Below, one piece after another: positions 51,695-60,986 of a DNA stretch of 64,000 nt. Source of the stretch: Aquimarina sp. AU474 (GTDB lineage Bacteria > Bacteroidota > Bacteroidia > Flavobacteriales > Flavobacteriaceae). Position 1 is the stretch's first letter; every line of letters starts with the position of its first letter. The notes under the pieces were generated by a model, which saw nothing but the letters and a program-made list of their open reading frames with translations, did no database searches and was not told the DNA's origin. The stretch spans positions 310,001 to 374,000 of the forward strand of contig NZ_OMPE01000005.1 in NCBI RefSeq assembly GCF_900312815.1, in the 5' to 3' direction. Both the position numbers and the translations under genes were made by a program.

Positions 51695-52750
51695 ATGAAA
51701 ACCAAAGTACTTATCATTGGCGCAGGTTTAACTGGGTTATTACTTGCCTATAGACTAAAAAAAGAAGGTATTTCTTTTAAAATTATTGAAGCTAGAAATC
51801 GCATTGGTGGAAGAATACACACCGTATACTCAGAGAAAGAAACTCCAATAGAAATGGGGGCCACATGGTTAAGCACACAACATTGTGAATTACTTGCTTT
51901 GCTCGAAGAGCTAAAACTACCAATATTCGAACAATTCATGGATGGGATTGCTCTTTTCGAATCTTTATCTACGGCTCCACCTCAACAAATTGAATTACCA
52001 AGAAATCAGCAACCAAGTTATAGAATAAAAGGTGGTACACATGCAATTATAAATGCACTCGCAAAACATTTGGAGACTGATGAACTAATCTTAAATGAAA
52101 AAATAACCGATATCCACTATACTACAAAAGTTGGTTTTACACTTAATTCAAGACAAAAGCAATACCATTCAGAAAAAGTAATATCAACATTACCTCCTAT
52201 GCTTTTTGTAAACTCAATACAATTCTCTCCTGCATTACCAGAAGAACTAATCAATATTGCCAACAAAACACATACCTGGATGGGAGATTCTATTAAATTC
52301 GGGCTTTCGTATCCTACCCCATTTTGGAAAGAAAAAAACTACTCTGGAACGATTTTTAGTAATGTTGGACCCATTACCGAATTATATGATCATTCTAATT
52401 ATGAAAACGATCGATATGCGCTTAAAGGTTTTTTACAAAGTGGTATGTATCTAGAAACCAAAGAAAATAGAATATCTAAGGTTACTAATCAGCTTCAAAA
52501 ATTATTTGGCACAGGGGCTTCAGCATATTTAAAGTATGAAGAATCTATATGGAGAGAGGAATCTGAAACATTCGTCCCCACCGATCATTTTGTGTTGCCA
52601 CATCAAAATAATGGGCACTCCATATACCAAACGTCGATATATGATAAAAACCTATTTATTGGGGGAGCTGAAACAGCGCTTCAATTTGGTGGATATATGG
52701 AAGGAGCAGTAAAAAGCGCTCAATCCATATATCAAGAATTTAAAAAATAG
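51695..52750 (+). CDS. FAD-dependent amine oxidase-like protein
   Basis: 351 residues. The dinucleotide-binding motif is IIGAGLTGLLLAYRL (about 6-20), followed by EARNRIGGRIHT (about 32-43), and the C-terminal FAD motif is FIGGAETALQFGGYMEGAVKSA. These are signatures of the flavin monoamine oxidase family. It is shorter than eukaryotic MAO. No signal peptide or membrane anchor is visible, so it is cytosolic. The amine or other substrate is unknown. It ends two bases from the convergent pafA gene. Confidence 0.87.
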   Translation: MKTKVLIIGAGLTGLLLAYRLKKEGISFKIIEARNRIGGRIHTVYSEKETPIEMGATWLSTQHCELLALLEELKLPIFEQFMDGIALFESLSTAPPQQIELPRNQQPSYRIKGGTHAIINALAKHLETDELILNEKITDIHYTTKVGFTLNSRQKQYHSEKVISTLPPMLFVNSIQFSPALPEELINIANKTHTWMGDSIKFGLSYPTPFWKEKNYSGTIFSNVGPITELYDHSNYENDRYALKGFLQSGMYLETKENRISKVTNQLQKLFGTGASAYLKYEESIWREESETFVPTDHFVLPHQNNGHSIYQTSIYDKNLFIGGAETALQFGGYMEGAVKSAQSIYQEFKK

Positions 52751-52751
52751 A

Positions 52752-54392
52752 TTATTCTAGAATAAACGACAACACATCACCCGTAGCTCCATTTGGAAAA
52801 GTAATCCCTAATAAGGCCGAGATTGTAGGTGCTATATCAGTAATATGGGTTTCTTTGGTTGTACTGCCTTTTTGTATTCCTTGTCCAAAAAACAATAAAG
52901 GAGCATGCGTATCATAATTTCGGCCACTACCGTGAGTAGAACCTGTTCTAGAATACATTATAGTCGCTGGATCTAATACCATAACCAAATCTCCGCTTCT
53001 TCTTTGATTGAATCCCTTTTGTAACAATGCTGCGATACCCTCCGTATAATTACTTCCTACCAGTTGATTTCTTGTATACACCTTGTCAATCTGATTTTCT
53101 TGCAAAATAAAATGTGAAAGAGCATTTTGGAGATCCTCATGTTTCACATTACTTTTATTTAAGGTATCGTAATTAAAAAACACTTGATTATTAGAAATAT
53201 TTTCTATCAAACCATCGATCTTAAATTTTTCTTTCACAAAAACTTCTACTTTGGTTTTGAACGCATCTGTATCAAAATAACCTGCAGGAATCTTAACTGA
53301 TTTTAAATAAGATGGTACTTGTACTGCTCCATGATCAGCAGTAAGAAAAACAGTATATTGTCCTTTCCCTACTTTAGTATCTAGTACCTTAAAAACACGT
53401 TCTAAATCTTGATCTAATCTCAAATAAGTATCCTCTATCTCTTTAGAGTTTACTCCAAAATTATGCCCCACATAATCAGTACTAGAAAAACTAACAGTCA
53501 GAAAATCTGTAATATCATCTACTCCCAAATTCTCTCCTTTTATAGCTTCAATTGCAAAATCTGCAGTCAAACTATTTCCGTAAGCTGATGATTTTATAAT
53601 ATCAAATCCTTCATTTTGATCTTTTAGTTTCGCCAAATCGTACGGAAAAGTAGCGGTTTCTTTTCCTTTATACCCTCCTTCAAATTGGTTTTTATCAGCT
53701 CCACTTTCTGTATATGTACTAATATCGTGTAATGTATTCCACTCTTTAAAATACGACGTTGCTTTTCCTGATGCATTAAATTTTTTAACCCAGTCAGGTA
53801 ATTCATTTCGATAATAGGTACTGGTAATCCATTTTCCTTCATCTTTTCCTCTAAACCAATACGCGCCATTAGCTGTATGACCTGCTGGTAAAATAGCCCC
53901 ACGATCTTTAATAGCAATACCTATTGTTTTACCTCGCAACTGAGTATGCAATCTATTTTGATCCGCAACTGAAGTAGTTTTCATACGATGCGGAGACATT
54001 CTTTCGAGCTCACTATCCGAGCCTACAGCTTTTACACTAGGATCACTAGCACAATACACTGTTTTCTTACTAAATTTATCATACCAATAATTAGAAATCA
54101 CTCCGTGATTTTCGGGTGTGGTTCCTGTATACACCGATGCATGACCGGGGCCTGTATACGTTGGCACATAATTAAAATGATTGTTCTTACAATTATACCC
54201 TTCATTAATCATTCTTTTAAACCCTCCTTCTCCAAAACGATCATAAAATCGAGTTAGATAATCATATCGCATTTGATCAACTACAATTCCAACAACAAGT
54301 TTAGGAGAAGTATTAATCTTGGTTTTAGTCTGTGATGTACCTATATTCGATAACATTACTAAAAAGGTTATCAGAAATATTCTTTTTATCAT
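52752..54392 (-). CDS. pafA: Alkaline phosphatase PafA
   Basis: 546 residues, the same length as the characterised flavobacterial PafA. The signal peptide ends near TSQ (about 21). Active-site positions match what is known of PafA: Asp39 (VVDQMRYD) as zinc ligand, nucleophile Thr80 (PTYTGPGH), Asn101 (ISNYW) and the Lys162/Arg164 pair (IKDRG) that contacts the phosphate. TADHGAV and the C-terminal STHGSGRNYDTH supply further zinc ligands. It is a periplasmic phosphomonoesterase that is not inhibited by phosphate in studied relatives. A double -7 box lies upstream. Confidence 0.92.
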   Translation of the reverse strand: MIKRIFLITFLVMLSNIGTSQTKTKINTSPKLVVGIVVDQMRYDYLTRFYDRFGEGGFKRMINEGYNCKNNHFNYVPTYTGPGHASVYTGTTPENHGVISNYWYDKFSKKTVYCASDPSVKAVGSDSELERMSPHRMKTTSVADQNRLHTQLRGKTIGIAIKDRGAILPAGHTANGAYWFRGKDEGKWITSTYYRNELPDWVKKFNASGKATSYFKEWNTLHDISTYTESGADKNQFEGGYKGKETATFPYDLAKLKDQNEGFDIIKSSAYGNSLTADFAIEAIKGENLGVDDITDFLTVSFSSTDYVGHNFGVNSKEIEDTYLRLDQDLERVFKVLDTKVGKGQYTVFLTADHGAVQVPSYLKSVKIPAGYFDTDAFKTKVEVFVKEKFKIDGLIENISNNQVFFNYDTLNKSNVKHEDLQNALSHFILQENQIDKVYTRNQLVGSNYTEGIAALLQKGFNQRRSGDLVMVLDPATIMYSRTGSTHGSGRNYDTHAPLLFFGQGIQKGSTTKETHITDIAPTISALLGITFPNGATGDVLSFILE

Positions 54393-54412
54393 TACTCTTT
54401 AAATTTAGACAG

Positions 54413-54420
54413 CAAATGTA
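54413..54420 (-). promoter_or_regulatory. Candidate -7 box of pafA
   Basis: Minus-strand TACATTTG followed by C, 20 nt before the start codon. A second TACATTTG lies 9 nt further upstream and overlaps a 12-bp palindrome, ATTTGTACAAAT, at 54423-54434. Confidence 0.45.
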
Positions 54421-54506
54421 CTATTTGTACAAATGTAAAACTTTAATACAAGGTTAAATGCTGTAGATATTTTTTTTTCTATTTTAGCCTATCTAATAAA
54501 GAACGT

Positions 54507-55244
54507 ATGTTTTATCTCGACGATATCGGTCGTTACTTTTTAATGTTAAAAGGGGTTTTTAGTAGAATGACTAAAGGCTCGGTATTACGAAATTTAATTT
54601 TTAAGGAGATTGATGACCTGATTATTGGTTCATTAGGAATTACTGTATTTTTGGCGTTCTTTATCGGAGCGGTTGTTGCCATCCAAACGGCACTTAACCT
54701 TACTAATCCTTTAATTCCTAAAAAGTTAATCGCTTTTGCTTCTCGACAGTCTGTTATATTAGAATTTGCTCCTACATTTTTATCTGTAATCATGGCAGGT
54801 AAAGTAGGATCATTTATCACTTCCAGTATTGGAACCATGAGAGTGACAGAGCAAATTGATGCTTTAGAAGTAATGGGTATTAATTCATTAAACTACCTCG
54901 TGTTCCCTAAAGTTATTGCAATGTTCATGTATCCATTCGTAATAGCAATTGCTATGTTTGTAGGTATTTTTGGAGCATATGCTGCCGGTGTGTATGGTGG
55001 TTTTGTATCGAGTGCAGATTTTTTAACTGGCTTACGAGAAGAATTTATCCCTTATCATCTTACATATGCTTTTATGAAAACCTTTTTATTCGCGTTTTTA
55101 TTAGCAACCATTCCTTCATTTCATGGTTATTATATGAAAGGTGGAGCCCTCGAGGTAGGTAAAGCTAGTACATCTGCCTTTGTTTGGACCACAGTAGTGA
55201 TTATTATATCAAATTATGTACTCACTCAATTATTACTAAGCTAA
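54507..55244 (+). CDS. mlaE: MlaE-type ABC transporter permease
   Basis: 245 residues with five to six transmembrane helices. The family signature FLAFFIGAVVAIQTA (about 48-62), FAPTFLSVIMAGKVGSFITSSIGTMRVTEQIDALEVMGIN and the closing FVWTTVVIIISNY are typical. It is predicted to move phospholipids between the membranes with the next gene's ATPase. The substrate-binding MlaD/MCE partner is not in the window. The stop overlaps the ATPase start by one base. Confidence 0.93.
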   Translation: MFYLDDIGRYFLMLKGVFSRMTKGSVLRNLIFKEIDDLIIGSLGITVFLAFFIGAVVAIQTALNLTNPLIPKKLIAFASRQSVILEFAPTFLSVIMAGKVGSFITSSIGTMRVTEQIDALEVMGINSLNYLVFPKVIAMFMYPFVIAIAMFVGIFGAYAAGVYGGFVSSADFLTGLREEFIPYHLTYAFMKTFLFAFLLATIPSFHGYYMKGGALEVGKASTSAFVWTTVVIIISNYVLTQLLLS

Positions 55245-56008
55245 TGATAGAAGTTACTAATTTACATAAAGGTTTTAATGGAGAAGAGATCCTGAAAGGA
55301 ATCACTACAACTTTTGATCGTGGCATGACCAATCTTATTATTGGTACCAGTGGTAGTGGAAAAACGGTATTTTTAAAATGTTTATTAGGACTTTTTACTC
55401 CTGAAACAGGTGCTATCTGTTACGATGGAGCTACCTATTCTGAACTTAATGAACAACAACAAAGGGATCTTAGAGAACGGATGGGAATGGTTTTTCAAGG
55501 CAGTGCTTTATTTGATTCTATGACCGTAGAAGAAAATGTAATGTTTCCTTTAATGATGTTTACCAAGCAAAAGAAAGAAGAAATGCTCGAAAGAGTACAT
55601 GAAGTATTAAAAAGGGTAAATCTTGAAAATGCAGAAAAAAAACTTCCTTCAGAGATTAGTGGTGGTATGCAAAAACGAGTTGCTATAGCCCGCGCTATTG
55701 TTACTCGACCAAAATATCTTTTTTGTGATGAACCAAACTCGGGGTTAGATCCAAGAACCGCTATTGTTATTGATAATCTTATTAAAGAAATTACTGAGGA
55801 ATATGATATTACGACAGTAATCAATACACATGATATGAATTCGGTGATGGAGATAGGTGAGAAAATTGTCTTTCTAAAAAATGGTTTTTTAGAATGGGAA
55901 GGCGATAAAACTCAAATATTTAAAACCGACAACAAAGCAGTTACCGATTTTGTTTACTCATCTAATCTATTCAAAAAAGTACGTGACGCACAAATTAAAG
56001 GGTTATAA
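55244..56008 (+). CDS. mlaF: MlaF-type ABC transporter ATPase
   Basis: 254 residues from the ATG overlapping the permease stop (TAATG). Walker A is GTSGSGKT (about 33-40), the Q-loop lies in GMVFQGSALFDS, the ABC signature is ISGGMQKR, Walker B is YLFCDEPNSGLDP and the H-loop is INTHDM. Tight coupling to mlaE supports a lipid transporter. The in-frame codons upstream lie inside mlaE and are not used. Confidence 0.93.
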   Translation: MIEVTNLHKGFNGEEILKGITTTFDRGMTNLIIGTSGSGKTVFLKCLLGLFTPETGAICYDGATYSELNEQQQRDLRERMGMVFQGSALFDSMTVEENVMFPLMMFTKQKKEEMLERVHEVLKRVNLENAEKKLPSEISGGMQKRVAIARAIVTRPKYLFCDEPNSGLDPRTAIVIDNLIKEITEEYDITTVINTHDMNSVMEIGEKIVFLKNGFLEWEGDKTQIFKTDNKAVTDFVYSSNLFKKVRDAQIKGL

Positions 56009-57043
56009 CTAAATATCCTTAGAATGAGTCACAAAACCGATAAAGAAATCACCACCATGATCTATTTGCCATAGACAATGTTCTTTTTCTAAAAGCCAAT
56101 CATTATAATTTTCAAGAATAAGGTCGTTTCTAATGTGTAAGTGACTAGGCTCATATTCTCCTAATTTCAAGACTTTATTGATCTCATTAATTGTATAAAA
56201 CATTGTATCAGCATCTTTCCAATCTACATGATAAGCGGTGTGGCCTTTATTTATAGTATTACAATGTAGCACTTCAAAAATCCTAAAATCACTTTCATCA
56301 AGTTTTTCAATCTTATTCCAAAAATCAATTCTTGTTTTTCGGGGCATATATTTAGTGGCCTTACTAAAGAACAACTCTTCATCTTGCTTAAACTCCTGTA
56401 GAGAGACATATTGTATTCCACTCATCAGGTTTTGATTTTTCTGTTCATTTAGAATTTTCAATTCTTCATTCGATATTTTATTTTTTCGCCAAAGAATATA
56501 CAGAAAAAATAATATGAGCAAGGAAAAAACCACAGTGTAAACTATTTTGTTGGCAAACTCATCTCCTGTAATAATAAAATAAACCCCAAGAATAGAAACA
56601 CCCAATCCCATGTAGATCATACTTGGATTTATAGACTGTATTCGTGCATTCATAATCTCCTTTCGATCTCTAACACCTGATATTTGCTTTCCTCTCTGCA
56701 ACGCTTTAGGAGCATTATAAACCTGCATAACTTTAGTAATCACTATGGGTAATGGAAGGATAAAATACATGACCATTTCAAATTTACGAAACACATAAAT
56801 TTCAAAACCCTGAATCACTCCCATGCCAATCGCCATCAACACAATCCATAAGATCATTAGTCTGGAGTACTTTTTTAAAACCTTAGCGTATTTATCAATA
56901 TATTCTTTAGCTTTTTGTTCAGTACATAGATATCCATTAGCAGTTTCTGAAGCATAGTATATATACCCCTGTCCTTTTGGGTTTGGGGTAAATTTAGATT
57001 TATACCTATTTACTAGATTTTCTCTTAAAATACTTATTCTCAT
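56009..57043 (-). CDS. Membrane protein of unknown function
   Basis: 344 residues. About four transmembrane helices, as two pairs (about 62-102 and 145-190), separate a short N-terminal segment (KFTPNPKGQGYIYY) from a ~150-residue soluble C-terminal domain. The C-terminal domain carries several His, Asp and Trp residues (AYHVDWKDADTMFYTI, WQIDHGGDFFIGFVTHSKD), but no recognised catalytic set. I know of no named family. It abuts mlaF tail to tail. Confidence 0.6.
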   Translation of the reverse strand: MRISILRENLVNRYKSKFTPNPKGQGYIYYASETANGYLCTEQKAKEYIDKYAKVLKKYSRLMILWIVLMAIGMGVIQGFEIYVFRKFEMVMYFILPLPIVITKVMQVYNAPKALQRGKQISGVRDRKEIMNARIQSINPSMIYMGLGVSILGVYFIITGDEFANKIVYTVVFSLLILFFLYILWRKNKISNEELKILNEQKNQNLMSGIQYVSLQEFKQDEELFFSKATKYMPRKTRIDFWNKIEKLDESDFRIFEVLHCNTINKGHTAYHVDWKDADTMFYTINEINKVLKLGEYEPSHLHIRNDLILENYNDWLLEKEHCLWQIDHGGDFFIGFVTHSKDI

Positions 57044-57197
57044 GAACTAAAATTGAGTAATGGTTTATAATTAGAATAACCACATAATCGACAATAGAGT
57101 GCATACACTATTACTGATTGTAATTTTATACTATATAGATTAGATTTTTTATATAAGATCACAATTATATTTTTTCGAACAAAATGTTTTTGTCATA

Positions 57198-57680
57198 CTA
57201 TTTTTCAAAAATCTGAATACGGTTTCCATCAGGATCAAGAATAATAATCATTTTCTTTCTAGAAACAGGATCGACAACCTCTTCCCCGTAAAAAGTAACT
57301 TTAGATTTTTTTAAGTGATCCATCCATTTTTGAAAATCAGGAACCATGAATCCAATTTTAAAAAAACCAATCGTTCTAGTTTTATTATTAAAATCAGGAA
57401 TTACATCTTCTAGAGAAACTGCCGAACTTAATTGAATTAATTCGATCAAAATATTTCCTCTTTTTAGATTAGCCTGTCTTAATCCTATAGATTTTACTTC
57501 GTTTTTATTTGCAATAGTAAACCCTAAGTTTTTAGAATACCATGACACAGAACTATCTATATCCTTAACCAATAATGCAGAAAAATAAGGTTCGAGCTCT
57601 GGTGGCACTGGATCTTTCTGAGCATTCCCTACAAAAGAAAGTAATAACAAGAATATAAGAATGAATGTTACATTTTTCAT
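57198..57680 (-). CDS. Secreted VOC/glyoxalase-fold protein
   Basis: 160 residues. The signal peptide ends near NAQ (about 20). The mature part is one vicinal-oxygen-chelate domain: PYFSALLVKDIDSSVSWYSKNLGF, then LIELIQL and the closing VDPVSRKKMIIILDPDGNRIQIFEK. The usual first metal histidine is not obvious (FSALLVKD), although the Glu near the end (QIFEK) is kept, so metal-dependent activity is uncertain. An exported member is unusual. Substrate unknown. Confidence 0.82.
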   Translation of the reverse strand: MKNVTFILIFLLLLSFVGNAQKDPVPPELEPYFSALLVKDIDSSVSWYSKNLGFTIANKNEVKSIGLRQANLKRGNILIELIQLSSAVSLEDVIPDFNNKTRTIGFFKIGFMVPDFQKWMDHLKKSKVTFYGEEVVDPVSRKKMIIILDPDGNRIQIFEK

Positions 57681-57730
57681 CTTATGAATCTATCAAAAAA
57701 GAAGTGAAATTGCAAATATCAAAAAATGCT

Positions 57731-59191
57731 CTATTCGATATACAAAGTATCAGCTTTCATCTCTTTAGTAATCCACCTATGTAGAGAGTTTGTTCTAATC
57801 GCATTTAGGCTATCCGATATTTGAAACTTCCATTTCGGGAAAATCACTTGAACGGTATCAACTTTTAAGAAATTAGAGCGTAATACTTCTCCATATCCCA
57901 AAGTTTGAAGATCAGGGAACCTAATTTTGGCATCTTTGGCTATACTAGCATAGGGCAACACTTTAACCGGAATAACCTTATTTGCTTCTCTTAAATTGGT
58001 TTCTAATCCGGCAATTTGGATTTTTAGATCTTCTATCTCATCCAACAATTTACCATTCTCTTTCTCTAAGCGATTTATCTGTTCGATAGACCTATCATAT
58101 GCTTTAGAAACTTGATCAATCCCCCTTGCCTTATTACCTCTAACAGTTAATGTAAAATCCTTAATGTTTTCATATTTCAAGATTTCATTATGCAGATCAC
58201 TTGCAGTAGCCTCGGATATTTCGCCGTCAAAAAACAATTTTAATGTTTTATTATTATAATCATAAATAGGTTTTCTTAGATACAAATTTTCATTAGCATC
58301 TACCTCATTAGCTATATAACTTTCATAATCACCAAAAGCTTTACTTTCATTAAGAGTTACCCAAAAAGTATACATTGCTGGTATCATAACCACCAGAGCA
58401 AGAATAGATGCAATTCTAGCAGTTAGCTTTCTTTTAGCAGAATTTGCGTACCGAATCATTGGAAACCTTAATAGTTTTAGCACTAAAAAAGTTGCCAATC
58501 CAATAAAAATAGTATTAATAGTAAAAAGGTACATCGCCCCTATAGCATAATCATAATTTTGTATTGCTAAACCAAAACCAACGGTACATAAAGGTGGCAT
58601 CAAAGCTGTTGCAATAGCTACACCAAAAATCACACTTGCGATAGTTCCTTTTTTTGTACGGGCAATAATCAGGGCCATACCCCCAAAGAAGGCAATTAAC
58701 ACATCCCTTATATCTGGTTTTGTTCTTGCTAATAATTCTGAAGATTCTTCTTTAAGCGGAAATAGCCAGAAAAATAACCATGCGGTAATGACACTAAGTA
58801 CTACCATTACAGCAAAGTTTATTAAGGATTTTCGTAGGGTATCAATATCATTTACGGCAATAGACATACCCATTCCCAGTATTGGTCCCATAAGTGGTGA
58901 TATTAACATGGCTCCAATCACTACTGGAATAGAGTTAGCATTAAGACCGATTGATGCGATAAATATCGAACAAATCAAAATCCAAGCTGTAGCCCCTTTA
59001 AAAGGGATGTCTGCTTTTATTAATTCGATAGTACTTTCTCTATCGGTATCATTACGGAAATCAAGCAATTCTTTTAAGAAAGTTGTAAAACTTCTAAATA
59101 AACCTTTAGCATCTTTCTTTACAGCTTCTTTTTGCTGCTCTACTTTTTCATCTTGAGTTTGATTGCCAAATTCTCCTTTATTTTCTTCCAT
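57731..59191 (-). CDS. DUF389 family integral membrane protein
   Basis: 486 residues. A cytosolic N-terminus precedes a block of about eight transmembrane helices (75-290), with the family motifs ANSIPVVIGAMLISPLMGPILGMG and TALMPPLCTVGFGLA. The C-terminal ~200 residues are soluble and include a coiled coil (DRSIEQINRLEKENGKLLDEIEDLKIQIAGLE). The family is of unknown function, though an anion-transport role has been suggested for relatives. It is the last gene of an operon with manC (5 bp gap) and the SprT-like gene. Confidence 0.85.
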   Translation of the reverse strand: MEENKGEFGNQTQDEKVEQQKEAVKKDAKGLFRSFTTFLKELLDFRNDTDRESTIELIKADIPFKGATAWILICSIFIASIGLNANSIPVVIGAMLISPLMGPILGMGMSIAVNDIDTLRKSLINFAVMVVLSVITAWLFFWLFPLKEESSELLARTKPDIRDVLIAFFGGMALIIARTKKGTIASVIFGVAIATALMPPLCTVGFGLAIQNYDYAIGAMYLFTINTIFIGLATFLVLKLLRFPMIRYANSAKRKLTARIASILALVVMIPAMYTFWVTLNESKAFGDYESYIANEVDANENLYLRKPIYDYNNKTLKLFFDGEISEATASDLHNEILKYENIKDFTLTVRGNKARGIDQVSKAYDRSIEQINRLEKENGKLLDEIEDLKIQIAGLETNLREANKVIPVKVLPYASIAKDAKIRFPDLQTLGYGEVLRSNFLKVDTVQVIFPKWKFQISDSLNAIRTNSLHRWITKEMKADTLYIE

Positions 59192-59196
59192 TATAA

Positions 59197-60273
59197 TTAT
59201 CCGTATTGTTCTCCGTATGTATCTTTTACCTTCTTGAGTACTTTTTTAATATCCTGTTCTTTTTTCTTAGGATATATTAGCAACACTTCCTTCTTATCTA
59301 CAATAATGTAATCTTCGAGCCCATCAACCACAACAATTTTATCAACGGCTGTTCTAATCATATTACCAGACGAATCTTGAGATAATACACGTGCATTAAC
59401 TACAGCATTTTTATCATCAGTTTTATCCAATTTATCATAAAGTGATCCCCAAGTACCCAGATCATTCCAATCAAAATTTGCAGGTAATACGTATACATTT
59501 TCTGCTTTTTCCAAAATAGCATAATCTATAGAAATATTCTCTGCAAGAGGGTAATTTAAACTAATAAAATCGTTCTCTTGCTTGGTATTATAGACAAGTG
59601 ATCCTTTTTCGAACAAAGTGGTCATCTTTTTTTGAAAAGTAGCAAAAGCACTTATGATACTTTGAGCACTCCAGATAAAGATCCCTGCATTCCACAAATA
59701 GTTTCCGTCATTCAGAAACTTTTTAGCCGTTTCGTAATCCGGTTTTTCTGTAAACTGATCTACTTTCTTTACTGGATCCTCTACTTTTTGATATTTTATA
59801 TACCCATATCCCGTATTCGGAAATGATGGTTGTATTCCTAAAGTCATTAATATATCTTGCTTAGAGCAAGCTTCAAAACAACTCTCTAAGTTTGAAATAA
59901 AAGCACCCTCATCTTCAATCCAATGATCACTAGGAGCCACCACCATTACCGCTTCTGGATTTTCTTTTTGAATCTTCATAGATGCATAGAGTATACAAGG
60001 CGCTGTATTACGCATTGCAGGCTCTGTAACCACTTGATTAGATTGCACTTCTGGCAATTGTTCTAGAACCAAATCGTTATAACGTTCATTGGTTAATATG
60101 TAGATATTTTGAGTTGGAATTATTTTTGATAAACGCGAAAATGTTCTTTGGATCAACGTTTCTCCAGTTCCTAACATATCATGAAATTGCTTGGGGAAGT
60201 CAGTAGTACTTACTGGCCAAAATCGCGATCCCACTCCACCTGCCATTAATACGGCATAATAATTTTTGTTCAT
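59197..60273 (-). CDS. manC: Mannose-1-phosphate guanylyltransferase
   Basis: 358 residues. The nucleotidyltransferase motif is LMAGGVGSRFWPVS (about 9-22), followed by TERYND-like TNERYNDL, APSDHWI and the FTEKPDYETAKKFL loop that holds the sugar phosphate. The C-terminal mannose-6-phosphate isomerase domain found in bifunctional enzymes is absent, so this is the single-function type. It makes GDP-mannose for polysaccharide or glycoprotein synthesis. Co-transcribed with the SprT-like gene (2 bp gap) and the DUF389 gene (5 bp gap). Confidence 0.94.
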   Translation of the reverse strand: MNKNYYAVLMAGGVGSRFWPVSTTDFPKQFHDMLGTGETLIQRTFSRLSKIIPTQNIYILTNERYNDLVLEQLPEVQSNQVVTEPAMRNTAPCILYASMKIQKENPEAVMVVAPSDHWIEDEGAFISNLESCFEACSKQDILMTLGIQPSFPNTGYGYIKYQKVEDPVKKVDQFTEKPDYETAKKFLNDGNYLWNAGIFIWSAQSIISAFATFQKKMTTLFEKGSLVYNTKQENDFISLNYPLAENISIDYAILEKAENVYVLPANFDWNDLGTWGSLYDKLDKTDDKNAVVNARVLSQDSSGNMIRTAVDKIVVVDGLEDYIIVDKKEVLLIYPKKKEQDIKKVLKKVKDTYGEQYG

Positions 60274-60275
60274 AG

Positions 60276-60887
60276 TTAATGTAATAGTTCTACTTCAGCG
60301 TTGGGGTTAAATAGGTAGATTCTACCCGTTGCAATTTCGACGCACTCATAACGTTTGACTTTCTTATTTCCTTTTTTAAAGATTTTTCCGTTGTATAATC
60401 TAAAGGTACTACCGAAAGGTAACTCAAATATATAACTTTTATCATTTGCAGGGTCAAATTGTTTTAATGCTAATGATAGTTTTTCATCAGTATCACTACT
60501 TGCCCTAGGGTTTTTGAAATGATGTGCTATTACGGGTAATAATTTTGAAGGAAAAACTTCGGGGTGTATATAAGGTAACATAAGTTGCTGAAAAACCTGT
60601 TTCCATTCAATACCATGTGGCTTTATATAGCGCCCATACTTTTCAAAAGCAACTAAATGGGCTATCTCATGTATTAACGTAATTAAAAACCGATATTTAT
60701 TAAGTGAAGCATTTACTGTAATTTGATGTCTTCCATCTGCCATTTTACGATAATCGCCATGGCGCGTTACCCGTTCATTAACTATCTTAAGGTGCACATT
60801 GCATTTTACAATCAAATCAAATGCAGGTATTAATGCGCGTTCTGGAATATATCTTGCAAGGATTTCTTTCACGAGGGTAAAATACAA
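60276..60887 (-). CDS. SprT-like zinc metalloprotease-fold protein
   Basis: 203 residues. The zinc motif is HEIAH (73-77) in TLIHEIAHLVAFEKYG, with the third ligand in the HGIEWKQVFQQLM segment (His94 region). SprT-like proteins are related to human SPRTN, which digests DNA-protein crosslinks; that activity is not established for the bacterial group. It is the first gene of a three-gene operon with manC and DUF389, a grouping common in Flavobacteriia. Confidence 0.88.
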   Translation of the reverse strand: MYFTLVKEILARYIPERALIPAFDLIVKCNVHLKIVNERVTRHGDYRKMADGRHQITVNASLNKYRFLITLIHEIAHLVAFEKYGRYIKPHGIEWKQVFQQLMLPYIHPEVFPSKLLPVIAHHFKNPRASSDTDEKLSLALKQFDPANDKSYIFELPFGSTFRLYNGKIFKKGNKKVKRYECVEIATGRIYLFNPNAEVELLH

Positions 60888-60986
60888 AATAAGACGGGTT
60901 CTTAAAAGATTATTTAACCCGTCTTAATCGAAAAAAATATTTTACTTATTTTTCGTCAAATTGCCTCAACAAGTTAAGTACATCTG

